From an uncultured Clostridia bacterium (lineage in GTDB: Bacteria > Bacillota_A > Clostridia > TANB77 > CAG-508), in NCBI GenBank assembly GCA_944392525.1, contig CALXXB010000037.1, positions 1 to 15,199 of the forward strand: 15,199 bases of DNA. Direction: 5' to 3'. Position numbers and translations under genes: made by a program. The notes under the pieces are model-generated. The model was not told the DNA's origin. It saw only the letters and a list, made by a program, of their open reading frames with translations, and ran no database searches. Positions 14,516-15,199 of this stretch are shown here, piece by piece; the stretch's first letter is position 1; each line of letters starts with the position of its first letter.

Positions 14516-15199
14516 TTATTTTATATTTTCTATTTTATATCCAACTCCCCAAATTACTTTTAAATATCTTGGTTCTTTTGGATTTATTTCTATTTTTTCT
14601 CTAATATGACGTATATGTACTGCTATTATATTTTCTGCTCCAAATCCTTCTTCTTTCCATACATTTTCATATATCTCTGGTATTGAATATACCTTACCTT
14701 TATTTTGAAGTAAAAATTTTAATATATTAAACTCTGTTGCTGTTAATTTTACTTCTTTTCCATCGACTAATACTTTTTTAGTATCATCATCAACTTCTAG
14801 TCCACCTGTTTTGTATATTTTTCTGTTACTATCTTCCTCTTTTTTTAATGACCCAAAACTTACATATCTTCTTAATACTGAATTTACTCTTGCAATTAAT
14901 TCTAACGGATTGAATGGTTTCGTTATATAATCATCTGCACCTGAATTTAATCCACCTATTTTATCATAATCTTCTGATTTTGCAGATAATAATATTACTG
15001 GTATTGTTTTAGTTTTCCTTATTTCTTCTAATGTTTCTAATCCATCTTTTTTAGGCATCATTATATCTAGTATTATTAAATGAATATCATTATTATTAAC
15101 TATATCTAAAGCTTCTTCACCGTTATAAGCTTTTAAAATATTATATCCTTCTTTCTTTAAATAAATTTCTATTGCTCCTACTATTTCTTTATCATCATC
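14516..15199 (-). CDS. OmpR/PhoB-family response regulator, N-terminus cut by the window
   Basis: About 227 residues are visible; roughly the first 7-10 are beyond the window edge. The receiver domain begins DDDKEIVGAIEIYLKKEGY, with the acidic pocket at the start, the phospho-acceptor Asp at visible residue 45 in IILDIMMPKKDG, the Ser in VILLSAKSED and the Lys in DYITKPFNP. The C-terminal winged-helix DNA-binding domain (EVKLTATEFNILKFLLQNKG ... IIAVHIRHIREKIE ... VIWGVGYKIE) is of the OmpR type. It is followed 12 bases later by its kinase. In-frame ATG codons at 15064 and 15061 lie inside the receiver domain after the phospho-Asp and are not the true start. Target genes cannot be inferred. 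Confidence 0.94.
   Translation of the reverse strand, partial: DDDKEIVGAIEIYLKKEGYNILKAYNGEEALDIVNNNDIHLIILDIMMPKKDGLETLEEIRKTKTIPVILLSAKSEDYDKIGGLNSGADDYITKPFNPLELIARVNSVLRRYVSFGSLKKEEDSNRKIYKTGGLEVDDDTKKVLVDGKEVKLTATEFNILKFLLQNKGKVYSIPEIYENVWKEEGFGAENIIAVHIRHIREKIEINPKEPRYLKVIWGVGYKIENIK

Noticed and set aside
1..15199. CRISPR array, tRNA or rRNA genes
   Set aside because: No regularly spaced direct repeats, no cloverleaf-like segments with CCA-type ends and no rRNA-like conserved G+C-rich blocks were seen; the only structured, G+C-richer tract is the IS right end.

Overview
This is a very AT-rich stretch of a low-GC, spore-forming Firmicute, most likely a clostridium. The evidence is AGGAGG-type ribosome sites, strong A/T codon bias, a Clostridium-type spore photoproduct lyase, and rpsO followed by pnp. 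Every gene I accept is on the minus strand, so transcription runs from high to low coordinates. I cannot name the species.

Layout in transcription order (right to left). (1) 15199-12455: an OmpR-type response regulator, cut by the window edge, and its membrane histidine kinase; the kinase Shine-Dalgarno overlaps the regulator stop. (2) 12446-12392: a dispersed inverted repeat built on GGGACGTTTC. (3) 12351-10720: a promoter, a small membrane-anchored protein broken by an apparent one-base frameshift, and a PflX-like radical SAM protein. (4) 10691-10373: an orphan HicA-type toxin gene with its own promoter. (5) 10339-7483: a tightly coupled operon of a flavoprotein, thymidylate synthase and dihydrofolate reductase, closed by a strong terminator. 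(6) 7391-4952: a spore photoproduct lyase gene (spl) split by a 1.44-kb IS200/IS605-family element. (7) 4869-764: a two-gene MacB/FtsX-type ABC transporter whose permease carries a coiled coil of about 280 residues; a second copy of the dispersed repeat lies between the two genes. (8) 736-1: rpsO and the start of pnp, with structured leaders before both.

The richest locus is the split spl gene. Removing about 1441 bases rejoins the two halves in frame into a 332-residue lyase with no target duplication. The element has matching subterminal hairpins, a tnpB with all RuvC and zinc-finger residues, its own promoter, a structured region after tnpB that looks like an omega RNA, and only the last 25 codons of tnpA behind a stop codon. 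The bases just outside the right end are spl sequence, so the predicted TnpB guide would match an uninterrupted spl allele. The cell probably lost spore photoproduct repair by this enzyme unless the element is excised by a TnpA acting from elsewhere.

Other notable points are a long imperfect hairpin just upstream of the pnp ribosome site (reminiscent of the RNase III-processed pnp leader of E. coli), possible Shine-Dalgarno masking in the rpsO leader, and interleaved inverted repeats inside the ABC operon.
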